Shown piece after piece: positions 35,695 through 44,814 of a stretch of 64,000 nt of DNA. The notes under the pieces were generated by a model. That model made no database searches, was not told the DNA's origin, and was given only the letters and a program-made list of their open reading frames with translations. Source of the stretch: Micrococcales bacterium (GTDB taxonomy: Bacteria; Actinomycetota; Actinomycetes; S36-B12; UBA10799); NCBI GenBank assembly GCA_016703125.1, contig JADJCR010000001.1, positions 124,001 to 188,000 of the forward strand, read 5' to 3'. A program made the translations under genes and the position numbers. The first letter of the stretch is position 1, and every line of letters begins with the position of its first letter.

Positions 35695-38019
35695 ATGAGC
35701 GTGGTGGCTGGCGACTTCCTGGCAGCGCGTGCCGACCTGATCGCCAGACCCGGCTTCGGGCCGTCGCGGCGGAACGCCCTCACCGGGCTCACCGATGACT
35801 GGCTCGTCGACCTGTTCACGGCGTCGGGGGCCGCTGACCTCGGGTGTGCCCTCGTGGCCGTTGGCGGCTACGGCCGCGGTGAGATGGCTCCGGCCAGCGA
35901 TGTCGACGTGCTGCTCCTGCACCCGACGCGGGTACCCGTCAAAGACGTGGCCGAGGTGGCAGACCGGATCTGGTACCCCGTGTGGAACTCCGGGATCCGC
36001 CTGGATCACAGTGTGCGCACGCCCGCCGAAGCGCGACGTCTGGCCGGCCAAGACCTGCGGGTGGTGCTGGGGCTGCTGGATGCCCGCACAGTGGCTGGCG
36101 ACGACCGGCTGACGGTCGAGACCCGCTCGAGTGTCCTCGGCGACTGGCGGGCCATGGCGGCTGGCCGCTTCGACGAGTTGTTGGCCTTCGTCGAGCAGCG
36201 CCGGGAACTCCACGGTGAACTGGCCTACCTGCTGGAACCCGACCTCAAGGAGTCCTACGGCGGGCTGCGGGAGTTGACCGTGATGCGCGCGTTGGCGGCC
36301 AGTTGGGTCATCAGCCCCCCTCAGAATTCGCTGGCGGCCAGCAAACTGACCCTGCTGGACGTGCGCGACGCGTTGCACATCGTCACGGGCCGGGCGACTG
36401 ATCGCCTCACCCAGCAGGAGCAGCCACAGGTGGCCGAACTGCTCGGATACCGCGATGCCGATGAACTGCTGCGCGCGGTGTGTGCCGCGGGGCGGACCAT
36501 CTCCTTCGTCAGTTCCGTGGCCTGGGGCCGGGTGAAAAGACAGGCCAAGCCCAGATCGCTGCCACGGCTGCGCCGGATCCGTAAGCCGGCACAGCGCGAA
36601 CCGTTGTGCGACGGGGTGGTGGTGCAGGGCGGCGAGGTCGTGCTGGCTCAGGACGCCCGGCCCGACCGGGATCCGGTGCTGATCCTGCGGGCGGCGGCGG
36701 CCACCGCACAGGCGGGCCTTCGTCTGGCGCCCCACACCGTGGATCGCCTGGCCGAGGAGTCCGCGCCGCTGCCCGTCCCCTGGCCCCGGCAAGCCCGCGA
36801 CAACCTGGTGAGCCTCGTCGGCGCCGGCCGGTGGACTGTCGGGGTCTGGGAGGCGCTGGACCAAGCGGACCTGATCTCCCGGCTGATCCCGGGCTGGGAC
36901 GTCGTCCGATCGGCGCCTCAGCGCAACCCTGTGCACCGTTTCACCGTCGACCGGCACCTCGTCGAGACAGCCGTGGCGGCGTCGGCCCACACGCGCAAGG
37001 TCACTCGACCCGACCTCCTGCTCATCGGTGCGCTGCTGCACGACGTCGGCAAGGCCCGTGGCGGTGACCACACGACGATCGGCGTGGATTTGATGGCGGA
37101 TCTGGGACCGATGCTCGGCTTCGACGCGTCCGACACGGAAACGCTGGTGGCGCTGGTTCGCCACCACTTACTCCTGCCCGACACCGCCACGCGCAAGGAC
37201 ATCGACGACCCTGCGGTCATCTCTGCTGTGGCGCAGGCCGTGGGCGATCGCGACTTCCTCGACCTGTTGCACTGGCTCAGCGTGTCGGATGCGATCGCGA
37301 CCGGCCCCGCGGCCTGGAGTCCCTGGAAGGGCAATCTCATGGAGGTCCTCGTGCGCCGCACCCACGCGGTGCTGGCCGGTGGTCAGCCGGTCATCGAACC
37401 GCAGATGGAGGACGTCGCCGGACAGATGTGGGCGGACACGGACGTGGTCGTTCACTGCGAGCCGATCCCCGACACCGAGGTGATCGTCACGGTGGCCGCC
37501 GGTGATGCCGTGGGGCTGTTGAGTCGCTGTGCGGGTGCCCTGGCGGTGAATCGGCTCAGCGTGCGGGACGCGGTCAGCAGGACCCGTGAGGGGCGGGCCG
37601 TCATCCGGTGGACGGTGCAGACGCAGTTCGGCGAACCCCCATCGGCGGAACGTCTCACTGCGGACATCCGACGGGCCCTGGCCGGCGACATGGACCTGAC
37701 CCGACGGCTCGCAGAGCGGGAACGGGCGTACGCGGTGAGCGACGACCCGCGCCCCGAACCACTGGTGGCGGTGGTACCCGACGGATCGAGTCGGGCAACC
37801 GTGCTGGAGGTCCGCGCCCACGACCGCGCCGGATTGCTCTACTGGATCACCTCGGCGCTGGCTGCCGCCGGCGTGAACGTCGACGGTGCCAAGGTGTCCA
37901 CCCTGGGTTCGGAGGTCGTCGACGTGTTCTTCCTCACCGATGAGGCCGGTCGTCCCTTGTCGCCGGGCCGCACGGAAGCGGCGATGACGGCGGTGCGGGC
38001 GGCATTGGCCGGTTCCTGA
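35695..38019 (+). CDS. glnD: PII uridylyl/adenylyl-transferase
   Basis: A 774-residue sensor enzyme. The nucleotidyltransferase motif GGYGRGEMAPASDVDVLLL (residues 57-75) is followed by a GlnD central helical region, an HD phosphohydrolase domain with LIGALLHDVGKARGGDHTT, and two C-terminal ACT domains (EVIVTVAAGDAVGLLSR; VLEVRAHDRAGLLYWIT) that sense glutamine. It modifies PII at Tyr51. ATG 35695 is favoured over 35617, which would put the start inside the hairpin at 35621. Confidence 0.95.
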   Translation: MSVVAGDFLAARADLIARPGFGPSRRNALTGLTDDWLVDLFTASGAADLGCALVAVGGYGRGEMAPASDVDVLLLHPTRVPVKDVAEVADRIWYPVWNSGIRLDHSVRTPAEARRLAGQDLRVVLGLLDARTVAGDDRLTVETRSSVLGDWRAMAAGRFDELLAFVEQRRELHGELAYLLEPDLKESYGGLRELTVMRALAASWVISPPQNSLAASKLTLLDVRDALHIVTGRATDRLTQQEQPQVAELLGYRDADELLRAVCAAGRTISFVSSVAWGRVKRQAKPRSLPRLRRIRKPAQREPLCDGVVVQGGEVVLAQDARPDRDPVLILRAAAATAQAGLRLAPHTVDRLAEESAPLPVPWPRQARDNLVSLVGAGRWTVGVWEALDQADLISRLIPGWDVVRSAPQRNPVHRFTVDRHLVETAVAASAHTRKVTRPDLLLIGALLHDVGKARGGDHTTIGVDLMADLGPMLGFDASDTETLVALVRHHLLLPDTATRKDIDDPAVISAVAQAVGDRDFLDLLHWLSVSDAIATGPAAWSPWKGNLMEVLVRRTHAVLAGGQPVIEPQMEDVAGQMWADTDVVVHCEPIPDTEVIVTVAAGDAVGLLSRCAGALAVNRLSVRDAVSRTREGRAVIRWTVQTQFGEPPSAERLTADIRRALAGDMDLTRRLAERERAYAVSDDPRPEPLVAVVPDGSSRATVLEVRAHDRAGLLYWITSALAAAGVNVDGAKVSTLGSEVVDVFFLTDEAGRPLSPGRTEAAMTAVRAALAGS

Positions 38020-38077
38020 TCCGAGCCCCACCGGTCCTGCGGTTAGGCTGGAACCTGATCCCCTCAGGAGCGTTCGC

Positions 38078-39595
38078 ATGTTCAATTCCCTGTCCGACCG
38101 GCTGACCGCGACCTTCAAAGGTCTTCGCGGCAAGGGCCGACTGTCCGAGGCGGACATCGATGAGACCGTCCGGGAGATCCGGCGCGCGCTGCTCGAGGCC
38201 GACGTTTCCCTGCCGGTGGTGCGAACGTTCACCTCCCGGGTCAAGGAGCGAGCGCTCGGGTCCGAGGTGTCCTCCAGTCTCAACCCAGCACAGCAGGTCG
38301 TGAAGATCGTCCACGAGGAACTCGTGGAGATCCTCGGTGGCCAGACGCGCACCATGCGGCTGGCCAAGAAGCCGCCGACGGTGGTCATGCTCCTGGGCCT
38401 GCAGGGGTCGGGTAAGACGACCCTCGCGGGCAAGCTCGCCAAGCACCTCGCCGCTCAGGGGCACACCCCTGTGCTCGTGGCCGCGGACCTGCAGCGGCCC
38501 AACGCCGTCACCCAGTTGCAGATCGTGGCCGAGCGGGCCGGCGTGGCCTGTTACGCCCCGGAGCCCGGCAACGGCGTGGGCGACCCGGTGAAGGTGGCAC
38601 ACGGTTCCCTCGAAGTGGCGCAGCAGTCTCTGTACGACGTGGTCATCATCGACACCGCGGGTCGCCTCGCGATCGACGAGGAGTTGATGGCGCAGGCCGA
38701 GGCCATCCGGGATGCCGTGCAGCCCGATGAGTTGCTGCTGGTCATCGACGCGATGATCGGGCAGGACGCCGTGCAGACCGCCGCCGCTTTCCAGGAGGGA
38801 GTCGGCGTCGACGGGGTGGTGCTCACCAAGCTCGACGGCGATGCCCGCGGTGGTGCGGCGTTGTCGGTGCGCGAGGCGACCGGCGCGCCGATCATGTTCG
38901 CATCCGTGGGGGAGAAGGTCGAGGACCTCGAGGTCTTCCACCCCGACCGCATGGCCTCCCGAATCCTGGACATGGGTGACGTCCTCACCCTCATCGAGCA
39001 GGCCGAGCGGGCCTTCGACGCCGATCAGGCCCAGCGGATGGCCGACAAGGTGGCCCGCGGGGACGCCTTCACCCTCGAGGAGTTCCTCGAGCAGATGCAG
39101 GCCGTGAAGAAGATGGGGTCGCTGGGCAAGTTGCTCGGCATGCTCCCCGGGATGGCCGAGGCGCGCAAACAACTCGAACAGATCGACGATCGCGAACTCG
39201 ATCGGGTCGCGGCGATCATCCATTCGATGACCCCGCAGGAGCGCAGGGACACGAAGATACTCAACGGCTCGCGTCGCGCGCGGATCGCTCGTGGCGCGGG
39301 GGTGCAGGTGTCCGACGTCAACAATCTCGTGGACCGTTTCACCGAGGCGCAGAAGATGATGAAGCGCATGCGGGGCGGCGGCGGGATGCCCGCGATGCCA
39401 GGGATGCCGCCCATGCCGGGGATGTCCAAGAAGGCCAAGGGCAAGGGCAAGGCGCCGAAGGCCAAGAAGGGCCGCAGCGGGAACCCGGCCAAGCGGGCTC
39501 AGCAGGACTCCGGCCAGCCCGCGGCACAGGACACGCCCTTCACCGGCGATCAGTTGCCCGACGAGTTCACCAAGTTGCTCGGCGGGGGGAACTGA
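38078..39595 (+). CDS. ffh: Signal recognition particle protein Ffh
   Basis: A 505-residue SRP54 GTPase: N domain, G domain with LLGLQGSGKTTLAGKLAKHL, DTAGRLAIDE and TKLDGDARGGAAL, and a Met-rich M domain (MMKRMRGGGGMPAMPGMPPM) ending in a Lys-rich tail. It binds signal sequences and 4.5S RNA and pairs with FtsY. AGGAG lies 8 nt before the ATG; TAGGCT at 38043 may be its -10. Confidence 0.97.
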   Translation: MFNSLSDRLTATFKGLRGKGRLSEADIDETVREIRRALLEADVSLPVVRTFTSRVKERALGSEVSSSLNPAQQVVKIVHEELVEILGGQTRTMRLAKKPPTVVMLLGLQGSGKTTLAGKLAKHLAAQGHTPVLVAADLQRPNAVTQLQIVAERAGVACYAPEPGNGVGDPVKVAHGSLEVAQQSLYDVVIIDTAGRLAIDEELMAQAEAIRDAVQPDELLLVIDAMIGQDAVQTAAAFQEGVGVDGVVLTKLDGDARGGAALSVREATGAPIMFASVGEKVEDLEVFHPDRMASRILDMGDVLTLIEQAERAFDADQAQRMADKVARGDAFTLEEFLEQMQAVKKMGSLGKLLGMLPGMAEARKQLEQIDDRELDRVAAIIHSMTPQERRDTKILNGSRRARIARGAGVQVSDVNNLVDRFTEAQKMMKRMRGGGGMPAMPGMPPMPGMSKKAKGKGKAPKAKKGRSGNPAKRAQQDSGQPAAQDTPFTGDQLPDEFTKLLGGGN

Positions 39596-39790
39596 GGTCT
39601 CTGTCAGGGGTGTGCTGGTCTGCCGGACCTGGCATTTCGGCGCCCGCCACTGACCTGAGCGCGTTCGTCTGGCAGACTTGGGCAGTGCCCCGCCCTCTCT
39701 CACGGGGAACGAAGACTTTGACGGTCCTGCTCGTGGGTGGCCCCACACACGCGGCGGGAGCGGCACACGACAACAGGAGATACACCCCCA

Positions 39791-40291
39791 GTGGCAGTCA
39801 AGATCAAGTTGAAGCGGCTCGGCAAGATCCGCAACCCCCAGTACCGCGTCGTCGTGGCCGATGCGCGCAACAAGCGCGATGGCCGGGCGATCGAGGAGAT
39901 CGGCCTGTACCGCCCCAAGGAGCAGCCGTCGTTCATCCAGATCGACTCCGAGCGGGCGCAGTATTGGCTCGCTGTGGGCGCCCAGCCCACGGAGGCGGTG
40001 ATGGCCCTGCTCAAGGTCACCGGTGACTGGCAGAAGTTCAAAGGCCTGCCCGGAGCCGAGGGCACGTTGCAGAGCCAACAGGAGAAGACCGATCGCAAGT
40101 CCGTCTTCGCCGCGGCAGCCGCTGAGGCCGCAGGGCTGAAGGAGGCCCAGGAGAGGGCCCCGAAGCAGAAGACCAAGCCCGCACAGGAGAAGCCTGCGCA
40201 GGAGCCGGTCACTGAGGTCCCCGAGCCGGAGGCCACCGCGCCGGAGGCGACGGAGCCGACCGCCGACGAGCCCACGCAGGCCGATGGCTAG
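39791..40291 (+). CDS. rpsP: 30S ribosomal protein S16
   Basis: A 166-residue S16. The first about 85 residues are the standard fold (AVKIKLKRLGKIRNPQYRVV, EIGLYRPKEQPSFIQID). An unusually long Glu/Ala/Pro/Thr-rich tail follows, as seen in several actinobacteria. GTG at 39791 has CAGGAGA upstream. It overlaps khpA by 8 bp. Confidence 0.95.
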   Translation: MAVKIKLKRLGKIRNPQYRVVVADARNKRDGRAIEEIGLYRPKEQPSFIQIDSERAQYWLAVGAQPTEAVMALLKVTGDWQKFKGLPGAEGTLQSQQEKTDRKSVFAAAAAEAAGLKEAQERAPKQKTKPAQEKPAQEPVTEVPEPEATAPEATEPTADEPTQADG

Positions 40292-40535
40292 ACCGCTGGC
40301 CGATGCGCTCGAACACCTCGTGTCGGGCATCGTGGACAACCCCGATGACGTGACCGTGCGCGAGAAGCCGGGACGCGGTCGCGGGACCCTGTTGAAGGTC
40401 ACTGTCCACCCCGACGATCTCGGGCGGGTCATCGGGCGCGCCGGACGCACCGCCAAATCGCTGCGCACAGTGATGAACGCGATCGCCGGCGGCACCGGTG
40501 TCCGTGTCGACTTCGTGGATGTGAACGGCCGCTGA
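40284..40535 (+). CDS. khpA: KH-domain RNA-binding protein
   Basis: An 83-residue single-KH protein (YlqC/KhpA) with the GRVIGRAGRTAKSLRTVM signature and VDFVDVNGR end. It binds RNA, in Firmicutes together with KhpB. It lies in the S16-RimM-TrmD unit and starts within the rpsP end. Confidence 0.95.
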   Translation: MARPLADALEHLVSGIVDNPDDVTVREKPGRGRGTLLKVTVHPDDLGRVIGRAGRTAKSLRTVMNAIAGGTGVRVDFVDVNGR

Positions 40536-40546
40536 CCGGCACACGC

Positions 40547-41035
40547 GTGGCTATCGGCCGGATCGGGAAACCGCACGGGATCCGGGGCTGGGTCACAGTC
40601 GCACCGACCACCGACGAACCGGAGCGCCGCTTCGCTGCCGGATCCACGGTCATGCTCGACGGTCAACCGCGCGTGGTCGAAGAGTCCCGGCTGACACCGC
40701 GCGTGGCACTGCGATTGGCCGGTTGCACTGCGCGTGAGCATGCCGAAGCGCTGCGGGGCACGTGGCTCTACGCGGACATCACCGAGGAGTCCCCGGACGA
40801 TCCCGACGAGTTCTACGACCACCAGTTGGAGGGTCTGCGGGTGGTCGTGAACGGCGCGCAGATGGGCACGATCGCCCAGGTCCTGCACCTTCCGGGTCAG
40901 GACGTACTCGCCGTGGATACGGGCATGGGTCAAGCGCTGGTGCCCTTCGTGGCTGCCATCGTGCCCGTCGTCGACCTCGATAGTGGTCACGTCGAGGTGG
41001 TGGCGCTGGAAGGGCTGTTCGATGATGCGCATTGA
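40547..41035 (+). CDS. rimM: Ribosome maturation factor RimM
   Basis: A 162-residue protein: AIGRIGKPHGIRGWVTVAPT followed by the PRC-barrel half (EFYDHQLEGLRVVVNG, QALVPFVAAIVPVVDL). It helps assemble the 30S head around S19. GTG at 40547 is 11 nt after khpA. The end overlaps trmD by about 11 bp. Confidence 0.93.
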   Translation: MAIGRIGKPHGIRGWVTVAPTTDEPERRFAAGSTVMLDGQPRVVEESRLTPRVALRLAGCTAREHAEALRGTWLYADITEESPDDPDEFYDHQLEGLRVVVNGAQMGTIAQVLHLPGQDVLAVDTGMGQALVPFVAAIVPVVDLDSGHVEVVALEGLFDDAH

Positions 41036-41795
41036 CGTGGTCTCGATCTTTCCGGAGTACCTCGCGCCACTGCGCCTGTCGTTGATCGGCAAGGCGATCG
41101 ACCGCGGCGCGATCGACCTGCGTGTCCACGACTTGCGCGATCACGCCCAGGACCGCCACCGCACCGTCGATGACGCCCCGTACGGCGGTGGTCCCGGCAT
41201 GGTCATGAGCCCGCAACCGTGGGGAGAGGCACTGGATCAACTGCTGTCGGACGGCGCTGTGCTGGTGGTGCCCACACCGTCGGGCCGCACGTTCACCCAG
41301 CGCGTGGCGGAGGACCTCGCCAGGCGGCCGCACCTCGTCTTCGCCTGCGGCCGTTATGAGGGCATCGACGCCCGCGTGATCGAGCACTTCGCGAGCAGGT
41401 GCGACGTGCTGGAGGTGAGTATCGGTGATTACGTGCTGGCGGGCGGTGAGGCTGCAGTGCTGGTGATGTGCGAGGCGGTCGCACGACTGGTGCCCGGCGT
41501 GCTCGGCAACCCGGAGTCGGTCAGCGACGACTCGTTCAGCAGACCCGACGCGCTGCTGGAGGGACCGGTCTACACGCGCCCACCGGTCTGGCGCGGACTG
41601 ACGGTCCCGGAGATCCTGCTGTCGGGGGACCACGGCCGTATCGACGCCTGGCGCCAGGCCCGTGCCCGTGAACGCACCGCGCAGTTCCGCCGGACAGACC
41701 TGACCCCCGCCGCAGATGGTGCCGTGTGGCACACTGGAGAGGTTCAGCAGCCACCCGCCACAGGGGGACACGCTGCGGACGCCGGGTCTACTTGA
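41025..41795 (+). CDS. trmD: tRNA (guanine(37)-N1)-methyltransferase
   Basis: A 256-residue SPOUT methyltransferase: RIDVVSIFPEYLAPLRLSLI, PYGGGPGMVM, FACGRYEGIDARV and the trefoil knot SIGDYVLAGGEAAVLVM. It makes m1G37. ATG 41025 (or 41022) overlaps the rimM end. Its last about 25 codons run over the CACACT -10 of rplS. Confidence 0.96.
   Translation: MRIDVVSIFPEYLAPLRLSLIGKAIDRGAIDLRVHDLRDHAQDRHRTVDDAPYGGGPGMVMSPQPWGEALDQLLSDGAVLVVPTPSGRTFTQRVAEDLARRPHLVFACGRYEGIDARVIEHFASRCDVLEVSIGDYVLAGGEAAVLVMCEAVARLVPGVLGNPESVSDDSFSRPDALLEGPVYTRPPVWRGLTVPEILLSGDHGRIDAWRQARARERTAQFRRTDLTPAADGAVWHTGEVQQPPATGGHAADAGST
41730..41735 (+). promoter_or_regulatory. Possible -10 box of rplS inside the trmD end
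   Basis: CACACT, matching the motif at cimA leader, ftsY and the CDF gene. It would give a leader of about 110 nt before rplS. Confidence 0.4.
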
Positions 41796-41854
41796 CCGAC
41801 CGGAGTTACCAACCCACGCGTGCGTTCGACCTGTGGTGAATGCGAGGAGCCATC

Positions 41855-42211
41855 ATGCACACCCTGGATTCGATCGACGCGGCGAGCCTGCGAGACGACA
41901 TTCCGCCCTTTCGCCCCGGTGACACCGTCAAGGTTCACGTCAATGTCGTCGAGGGTGAGCGCAAGCGCGTGCAGGTGTTCCAGGGCGTGGTGATCCGCCG
42001 GCAGAACGGTGGCGTGCGCGAGTCGTTCACCGTGCGCAAGGTCAGTTTCGGCGTCGGTGTCGAGCGCACCTTCCCGCTGCACAGCCCGATCATCGACCAC
42101 ATCGAGGTCATGACCCGCGGTGACGTGCGCCGCGCCAAGTTGTACTACCTGCGCGAACTGCGTGGCAAGGCTGCCAAGATCCGCGAGAAGCGCGACACCC
42201 CTGGCGCGTGA
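41855..42211 (+). CDS. rplS: 50S ribosomal protein L19
   Basis: A 118-residue L19: HTLDSIDAASLRDDIPPFRP, VFQGVVIRRQNGGVRESFTV and the end KAAKIREKRD. ATG 41855 is preferred because GAGGAG lies 8 nt upstream. The stop overlaps the lepB GTG (GTGA). Confidence 0.96.
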   Translation: MHTLDSIDAASLRDDIPPFRPGDTVKVHVNVVEGERKRVQVFQGVVIRRQNGGVRESFTVRKVSFGVGVERTFPLHSPIIDHIEVMTRGDVRRAKLYYLRELRGKAAKIREKRDTPGA

Positions 42212-42903
42212 GCGAGTCAACCTCGACCAGCGCCGGCAGGGCGCTGTGGCGATTCGTCAAAGAGATCGTCATCATCCTGGTGGTGGCGCTCGGACTGTCC
42301 TTCGTCGTGCGCACGTTCATCGTGCAGGCCTTCTATGTGCCCAGCCAGTCCATGGAAGACACGTTGATGCCCAACGACCGGATCCTGGCATCGAAACTGT
42401 CCACCCGCTTCGGGGGCGTGGATCGCGGGCAGATCGTCGTGTTCCGCGATCCCGGCGATTGGCTCGACGCGGCCCAGAAGCAATCACCGGGCGGTCTGCC
42501 CGGGATCCTGGAATGGGTCGGGCTGCTGCCCAGCAACACCGGTGACGACCTCGTCAAGCGCGTGATCGGTGTGGGCGGCGACCACGTGCGATGCTGCAGT
42601 ACCGACGGCCGGATCGTCCTCAACGGTGTCCCGCTGACCGAGCCCTACATCAAGCCCGGTGACACCACCGACGACGTGCGTTTCGACGTGACCGTCCCGC
42701 AGGACCGCATCTTCGTGATGGGTGATAACCGCAACGCCTCGGCGGACTCCCGGTACCACCTCAACGACAACCAGGGCACCGTGCCGGTCGACAACGTCGT
42801 CGGCCGGGTCGTGCTGACCGTGTGGCCGTTGTCGGCCTTCAGCACCCACCCCGTGCCGGAGATCCCGTTCGACGACCCACGGCTGGATCAGCAGCAGGGC
42901 TGA
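42208..42903 (+). CDS. lepB: Signal peptidase I
   Basis: A 231-residue membrane protease: one N-terminal membrane segment (about residues 18-37), catalytic Ser48 in VPSQSMEDTLM, catalytic Lys117 in DDLVKRVIGVGGD, and the box E motif FVMGDNRNASADSR. It cuts signal peptides outside the membrane. GTG start overlapping the rplS stop. Confidence 0.95.
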   Translation: MSESTSTSAGRALWRFVKEIVIILVVALGLSFVVRTFIVQAFYVPSQSMEDTLMPNDRILASKLSTRFGGVDRGQIVVFRDPGDWLDAAQKQSPGGLPGILEWVGLLPSNTGDDLVKRVIGVGGDHVRCCSTDGRIVLNGVPLTEPYIKPGDTTDDVRFDVTVPQDRIFVMGDNRNASADSRYHLNDNQGTVPVDNVVGRVVLTVWPLSAFSTHPVPEIPFDDPRLDQQQG

Positions 42904-42942
42904 CACGCCACGTCCCGGCCACGGATCTGTCATACCTGCACA

Positions 42943-42948
42943 TATGGT
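42943..42948 (+). promoter_or_regulatory. -10 box of rnhB (leaderless)
   Basis: TATGGT, six bases, then the GTG start at 42955. Confidence 0.6.
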
Positions 42949-42954
42949 GGGGCT

Positions 42955-43611
42955 GTGATCGGTCCGGCCAGCGTCCCCGTGCCCCGCAAGGGTGCTGGTC
43001 CGTACGCCTTCGACAACACCGTGCGCAAGGCAGGCTTTCCGCTGGTGACGGGGCTGGACGAAGCCGGCCGGGGCGCCTGCGCCGGGCCTTTGTACGCCGC
43101 CGCGGTGGTCCTGGCACCCCAGAGCCGCATCGCCGAACTGGCCGACTCGAAGTTGCTGACCCCCGCTGCCCGCGAACGCGTCGAACAGCGCGTGAAACGG
43201 CTGGCGGTGGCGTGGTCGGTGGTCGCCATCGACGTCGCCGAACTCGACGAGGTCGGGCTGCACCGAGCCAACCTGGTCGCCTTCCGGCGAGCTTGGCGGC
43301 GACTGGACCTGACCCCCGACTACGCACTGTGCGACGGCTTCGTGCCTGGCGGTCTGGGCAGCCCGCAACTGGCCATTTGGAAAGGTGACCAGGTGTCGGC
43401 GACGATCGCCGCGGCCAGCGTGCTGGCAAAGTGCGCCCGCGACCGGCACATGGTCGGCCTGCATGCCCAGTACCCGCAGTACGGTTTCGACGAGCACAAG
43501 GGCTACACCACACCAGCGCACCGCCGGGCGCTGACCGAGCACGGACCCTGCGCCGTGCACCGCCACCGATTCATCACCGTCCGGCGGGCCGTCCGAGAGG
43601 GAGCTGCATGA
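42955..43611 (+). CDS. rnhB: Ribonuclease HII
   Basis: A 218-residue enzyme: GLDEAGRGACAGPLYAAAVV (Asp/Glu metal site), ADSKLLTPAAR, the Asp in DYALCDGFVP, and AAASVLAKCARDRHM. It removes RNA from RNA-DNA hybrids. The N-terminus has about 30 residues before the fold. The end overlaps the DUF2469 ATG by 4 bp. Confidence 0.95.
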   Translation: MIGPASVPVPRKGAGPYAFDNTVRKAGFPLVTGLDEAGRGACAGPLYAAAVVLAPQSRIAELADSKLLTPAARERVEQRVKRLAVAWSVVAIDVAELDEVGLHRANLVAFRRAWRRLDLTPDYALCDGFVPGGLGSPQLAIWKGDQVSATIAAASVLAKCARDRHMVGLHAQYPQYGFDEHKGYTTPAHRRALTEHGPCAVHRHRFITVRRAVREGAA

Positions 43612-43907
43612 GCGTTGAGGACCTGCAGCGGTACGAGAGCGAGGTCGAACTCGAGCTCTACCGCCAGTACCGCGAGGTCGTGGGCATGTTTCGCCACGTG
43701 GTGGAGACGGAGCGGCGCTTCTATCTCGCCAACGACGTCGACATCCAGGTCCGCAGCACCGACGGCGGCGAGGTGTTCTTCGAGGTGATGCTGCGCGACG
43801 TGTGGGTGTGGGACATGTACCGGCAAGGACGCTTCGCCAAGGCCGTCCGGATCCTGACGTTCAAGGACGTCAACGTGGAGGATCTGCCAGCTGGGGACAA
43901 CGCCTAG
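43608..43907 (+). CDS. DUF2469 family protein
   Basis: A 99-residue acidic protein: SVEDLQRYESEVELELYRQY, YLANDVDIQVRS, EVMLRDVWVWDMYRQGRFAK, ending VEDLPAGDNA. It is a conserved actinobacterial family of unknown function, nearly always next to rnhB. Coupled to rnhB by overlap. Confidence 0.95.
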   Translation: MSVEDLQRYESEVELELYRQYREVVGMFRHVVETERRFYLANDVDIQVRSTDGGEVFFEVMLRDVWVWDMYRQGRFAKAVRILTFKDVNVEDLPAGDNA

Positions 43908-43970
43908 GCCTGATCCACAGAAGCTCCACGGAGCCTCCCGCGGGATCGGGTGGCGGCGCACGATCGAGGC

Positions 43971-44783
43971 ATGGACCTCCGACACAGCGCAGCTGCGGTG
44001 CTCAGTGCGGCCGGGCAGACGGGAGCGCACGATCAGGTCGAGCGAGCGGGCGCCCTCATCGGCCACGACATGCTCGACGAAGCGGCTACGGCGATCGCCG
44101 GACCCTGGCTGGAGGATGGCGGTCGCGTGCTGTGCCAGGCCGACGATGACTGGCCGCTCGGACTGTCCGCGCTGGGGATGGCAGCGCCTTGTGCACTGTG
44201 GGTCCGGGGGGAGGTGCCCGTCGACCCCCGCACGATGGTGTCGGTGGTGGGGTCGCGCCGGTGCAGTGACTACGGGGTGGCGGCGGCCGGGCAGTTGGCG
44301 GCGGCCGTGGTCGCGACTGGCCGACTGGTGGTGTCCGGCGGCGCCCGGGGCATCGACAGCGCCGCCCACGCCGGCGCGCTGCGTGCCGCAGGCAGCACGA
44401 TCCTGGTGGCCGCCGGCGGAGCCGGGCGGGTCTACCCACCGGAGCACTCCGACCTCTTCTCCGCAGCGATGCATCGCGGCGCAGTCGTCTGGGAGCACCC
44501 GCCCGGTGTGGGCCTGACGCGAGGTTCCTTTCTTCATCGGAACCGGCTGATCGCGGCGTTGACGCTGGCCACCGTGGTCGTGGAGGCCGCTGACCGATCG
44601 GGAGCCCTGAACACCGCACGCACGGCAGCCGACCTGGGCCGACTGGTCCTCGCTGTGCCGGGCCGGATGGACAGCCCGACGGTGGTGGGTGTGCACCGGG
44701 CGGTGGCCGACGGCTGGGCGGCGCTGCTGCTCAGTGCAGACGATCTTGTCCAGATGCTCGGCACGCCGCCCGAGTCCGGTTGA
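43971..44783 (+). CDS. dprA: DNA-processing protein DprA, short form
   Basis: A 270-residue DprA-type Rossmann protein: VSVVGSRRCSDYG, VVSGGARGIDSAAHAGALRA, LVAAGGAGRVYPPEHSDLF, and FLHRNRLIAALTLATVVVEA. These are the DprA nucleotide-fold motifs. DprA loads RecA on incoming single strands. The C-terminal winged-helix domain found in many DprA proteins is missing. The yraN and comM/yifB genes that usually separate DUF2469 from dprA are absent too. Confidence 0.9.
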   Translation: MDLRHSAAAVLSAAGQTGAHDQVERAGALIGHDMLDEAATAIAGPWLEDGGRVLCQADDDWPLGLSALGMAAPCALWVRGEVPVDPRTMVSVVGSRRCSDYGVAAAGQLAAAVVATGRLVVSGGARGIDSAAHAGALRAAGSTILVAAGGAGRVYPPEHSDLFSAAMHRGAVVWEHPPGVGLTRGSFLHRNRLIAALTLATVVVEAADRSGALNTARTAADLGRLVLAVPGRMDSPTVVGVHRAVADGWAALLLSADDLVQMLGTPPESG

Positions 44784-44814
44784 CTCGGTCAGGGCCCTTG
44801 GGCAGTCTGGGCAC

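Noticed and set aside
37934..41092. Very long minus-strand open frame (over 1000 codons) across ffh-rpsP-khpA-rimM
   Set aside because: Antisense to five clear genes; long antisense frames are expected at this G+C and it has no recognisable domain.
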